From the NCBI GenBank assembly GCA_027064565.1, contig JAMOPK010000344.1:1-7311 (forward strand): a stretch of 7,311 bases of DNA. The letters run 5' to 3'. This DNA is from Caldifarciminota bacterium (GTDB lineage: Bacteria > Hydrothermota > Hydrothermia > B15-G9). Every line of letters starts with the position of its first letter. Within the stretch, counting starts at the first letter, position 1. Below, in pieces: positions 5,762 to 7,311 of this stretch. A program made the position numbers and the translations under genes. The notes beneath the pieces were generated by a model that was not told the origin of the DNA, did not search any database, and saw only the letters and a program-made list of their open reading frames with translations.

Positions 5762-5825
5762 TAATGAGTATCATAAACTGGATTAAATGCAAAAGGGTGA
5801 ATAAAAACAAACGGAGCGAGAAGCA

Positions 5826-6395
5826 ATGGAAAAGCCCTTTGAAATCAGATGGCACGGTCGTGGTGGATTAGGCGCCAAGACCGCAGCCCTGCTGCTGGGG
5901 GAGGCTCTTGCCAAGACAGGCAAGTATATTCAGGCCTTCCCGGAATACGGGCCAGAGCGTCGTGGCGCTCCGGTGAAGTCTTACAACCGCATATCCGATA
6001 AACCTATCAGGATTCACAGCGGGATCAAAGAGCCTGATGTGGTGGTGGTCATTGATCCAACTCTGCTGAATACGAAAGCCGTTATAGAAGGATTGAAACC
6101 CGGGAACAAATTCCTTGCGAACAGCCCTCTCTCCCCTGAGAAGTTGAAGGAGAAATTCCCTCAACTCGAGCCCTTTGAGGTTCATACAGTGGATGCCACA
6201 AAGATCTCACTGGAAATACTTGGGCGCAACATCCCGAACACGCCGATGCTTGGTGCTCTCATCAAAGTCCTACCACTTCTGCCTTTCGATGAATTCCTGA
6301 AAGCTGTCGAGGAAAGGCTCTCCCACAAGTTCAGCAGAGACATTGTGGAGAAAAACATCGAGGCCGTTAAGAGGGCCTATGAGGAGGTTGTGTAA
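5826..6395 (+). CDS. porG: Pyruvate:ferredoxin oxidoreductase, gamma subunit
   Basis: Gamma subunit of a cytosolic 2-oxoacid:ferredoxin oxidoreductase, which converts pyruvate and CoA to acetyl-CoA, CO2 and reduced ferredoxin. At 189 residues it is the usual length for the split enzyme. Signatures are WHGRGGLGAKTAA at 9-21 and FPEYGPERRGAPV at 38-50, both characteristic of the gamma domain, followed by VVVIDP at about 73-78. The ATG is preceded by GGAG nine bases upstream. It is the first gene of the operon; its stop overlaps the porD start as TAATG, and an AGGAGGT inside its last codons serves porD. The gamma subunit alone does not separate pyruvate from 2-oxoisovalerate enzymes; the neighbouring alpha subunit favours pyruvate. 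Confidence 0.93.
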   Translation: MEKPFEIRWHGRGGLGAKTAALLLGEALAKTGKYIQAFPEYGPERRGAPVKSYNRISDKPIRIHSGIKEPDVVVVIDPTLLNTKAVIEGLKPGNKFLANSPLSPEKLKEKFPQLEPFEVHTVDATKISLEILGRNIPNTPMLGALIKVLPLLPFDEFLKAVEERLSHKFSRDIVEKNIEAVKRAYEEVV

Positions 6396-6736
6396 TGCCC
6401 GCACCAAAAGAAAGAAAATGGGACGAATTGAAGGGCTGGAAGGAACTCGCCGAGATATCTCCCGGTGCCATCGTGCCCGGCGTGCCAACATCTCCTGAAT
6501 ATCTCACAGGTGACTGGAGAACCGAAAGGCCGATATGGGATCCGGACAAATGCACCCACTGCCTCCTGTGCTGGGTCTATTGCCCTGAAGATGCCATCAT
6601 GCTCAATATCTCAGAGGACGGTAAAACAGTTAAGATGATCGGAATCGACTACGACTACTGCAAAGGATGTGGCATCTGTGTCCGCGCATGTCCTCCCAAA
6701 ATCCATGCCCTTGAAATGGCACCGGAGGAGGTGTAA
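6395..6736 (+). CDS. porD: Pyruvate:ferredoxin oxidoreductase, delta subunit (two 4Fe-4S ferredoxin)
   Basis: The electron-transfer subunit of the same complex. Its 113 residues contain a lead-in with TGDWRTERPIWD at 38-49, common before the clusters in this subunit, and two complete 4Fe-4S motifs: Cys53, 56, 59 and 63 with Pro64, and Cys89, 92, 95 and 99 with Pro100. These relay electrons from the TPP site to external ferredoxin. The start ATG shares one base with the porG stop (TAATG) and has AGGAGGT (6382-6388) six bases upstream. Its own C-terminal codons again form GGAGGAGGT, which serves porA two bases after the stop. No cysteine is missing, so both clusters should assemble. Confidence 0.95.
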   Translation: MPAPKERKWDELKGWKELAEISPGAIVPGVPTSPEYLTGDWRTERPIWDPDKCTHCLLCWVYCPEDAIMLNISEDGKTVKMIGIDYDYCKGCGICVRACPPKIHALEMAPEEV

Positions 6737-6738
6737 CC

Positions 6739-7311
6739 ATGGCAAAGAGAAAGACCACAAGGATGGCTTTGACCGGAAACGAGGCAATGGCATTCGCCAT
6801 GAAACAGATCAACCCGGATGTCGTCGCTGCTTACCCAATAACCCCGGCAACACAGATTGTCCAGCTTTTCTCTAAATACGTTGCTGACGGAGAGGTAGAC
6901 ACCGAGTTTGTTCCGGTAGAGTCCGAGCATTCCGCCATGTCGGCGTGCGTAGGTGCCTCCGCCGCTGGGGCACGTGTGATGACTGGCACTGCATCCCAGG
7001 GACTCGCACTGATGCATGAGATACTTTACATAGCGAGTGCTCTCAGGCTGCCGATAACAATGTGCGTTGTCAACCGCGCACTCTCGGCCCCCATCAACAT
7101 CCACTGCGACCATTCTGACACAATGGGTTCCCGTGATTCCGGCTGGATTCAGATCTATACCGAGAACGTTCAGGAGGCCTATGCGTCCACAATCGTCGGC
7201 GTGAAAACGGCGGAGAAAGCAAATCTGCCGGTCATGGTAACAACCGACGGCTTTGTCCTTTCCCATGGTATGGAAGCTCTGGACGTCTTCGATGACGAGG
7301 ACGTTCGTGCG
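6739..7311 (+). CDS. porA: Pyruvate:ferredoxin oxidoreductase, alpha subunit (partial, 3' end beyond window)
   Basis: An open frame of 191 codons runs from ATG 6739 to the right edge without a stop; the family is usually about 390 residues, so roughly half is visible. The alpha subunit carries the pyrimidine-binding domain for TPP and contributes to the pyruvate site. Visible motifs: AYPITPATQ at 31-39, PVESEHSAMSA at 59-69 with Glu61 as the likely TPP-activating glutamate, MTGTASQG at 81-88, and then a NRALSAPINIHCDHSDTMGS stretch with RDSGWIQ, the strongest indication of a pyruvate-type enzyme. GGAGGAGGT (6724-6732) sits six bases before the ATG. It starts two bases after porD stops, so it belongs to the same operon; porB should follow. 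The minus strand here is also open in one frame, but that is a shadow. Confidence 0.95.
   Translation, partial: MAKRKTTRMALTGNEAMAFAMKQINPDVVAAYPITPATQIVQLFSKYVADGEVDTEFVPVESEHSAMSACVGASAAGARVMTGTASQGLALMHEILYIASALRLPITMCVVNRALSAPINIHCDHSDTMGSRDSGWIQIYTENVQEAYASTIVGVKTAEKANLPVMVTTDGFVLSHGMEALDVFDDEDVRA

Larger units (their letters stand above)
5345..5825. other. Structured intergenic region between mazG and porG
   Basis: No convincing full-length gene lies in these 481 bases. After mazG, AAAGCCT (5374-5380) can pair with AGGCCTTT (5399-5406, one bulged base), followed by only a broken T-tract, so this is at best a weak terminator. The nonamer TTCACTTTG occurs twice (5347-5355 and 5405-5413). 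Further right lie a possible minus-strand gene remnant, a CTCTGTGT-type inverted repeat, and a promoter and leader hairpin for the por operon. Confidence 0.7.

Noticed and set aside
5550..5855. A 101-codon minus-strand frame across the mazG-porG gap
   Set aside because: It runs through the palindromic repeat, the por promoter and the porG start, and its Cys/Phe/Ile-rich translation resembles no family. The repeat and promoter explain the sequence better.
6655..7266. A 203-codon minus-strand frame opposite porD and porA
   Set aside because: The plus strand encodes intact PorD and PorA motifs over the same bases; the minus frame is a shadow with an implausible His- and Cys-rich composition.

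Overview
The window looks like chromosomal DNA of an anaerobic bacterium, possibly thermophilic or deep-branching. The grounds are a split, multi-subunit pyruvate:ferredoxin oxidoreductase in the gamma-delta-alpha order typical of Thermotoga and many archaea, a short-tailed archaeal/Thermotoga-type S-adenosylhomocysteinase, and a Memo-AMMECR1 fusion. DnaJ and a two-domain MazG, both ordinary bacterial genes, argue against an archaeon. No rRNA or other phylogenetic marker is present, so the phylum cannot be named. Strong Shine-Dalgarno sequences (GGAGG type) precede nearly every gene.

Layout. Positions 2-169 may hold the 3' end of an unrecognised plus-strand gene entering from the left. Next comes a minus-strand pair, transcribed right to left: ahcY (2994 to 1744) followed after 36 bases by a Memo-AMMECR1 fusion (1707 to 301). 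A divergent intergenic region (2995-3452) carries candidate promoters for ahcY and, on the other strand, for dnaJ. dnaJ (3453-4553) and mazG (4550-5344) overlap by 4 bases. A 481-base gap (5345-5825) has no convincing gene but is rich in structure: a possible short gene remnant, a CTCTGTGT/ACACAGAG-type palindromic repeat, a good sigma70-type promoter and a leader hairpin. The por operon then starts: porG (5826-6395), porD (6395-6736) and the first 191 codons of porA (6739 to the right edge).

How the genes work together. porG, porD and porA encode subunits of an oxygen-sensitive enzyme that makes acetyl-CoA and reduced ferredoxin from pyruvate; porB (the TPP subunit) is expected just beyond the right edge. 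dnaJ-mazG is a stress/housecleaning pair (chaperone plus nucleotide-pool sanitation). ahcY recycles the by-product of SAM-dependent methylation, and its partner belongs to the AmmeMemoRadiSam family set, whose usual third member is a radical SAM enzyme. That set has no settled biochemical role that I know of, so the ahcY / Memo-AMMECR1 pair is the most interesting lead here. No CRISPR array, transposase, tRNA or rRNA was seen.
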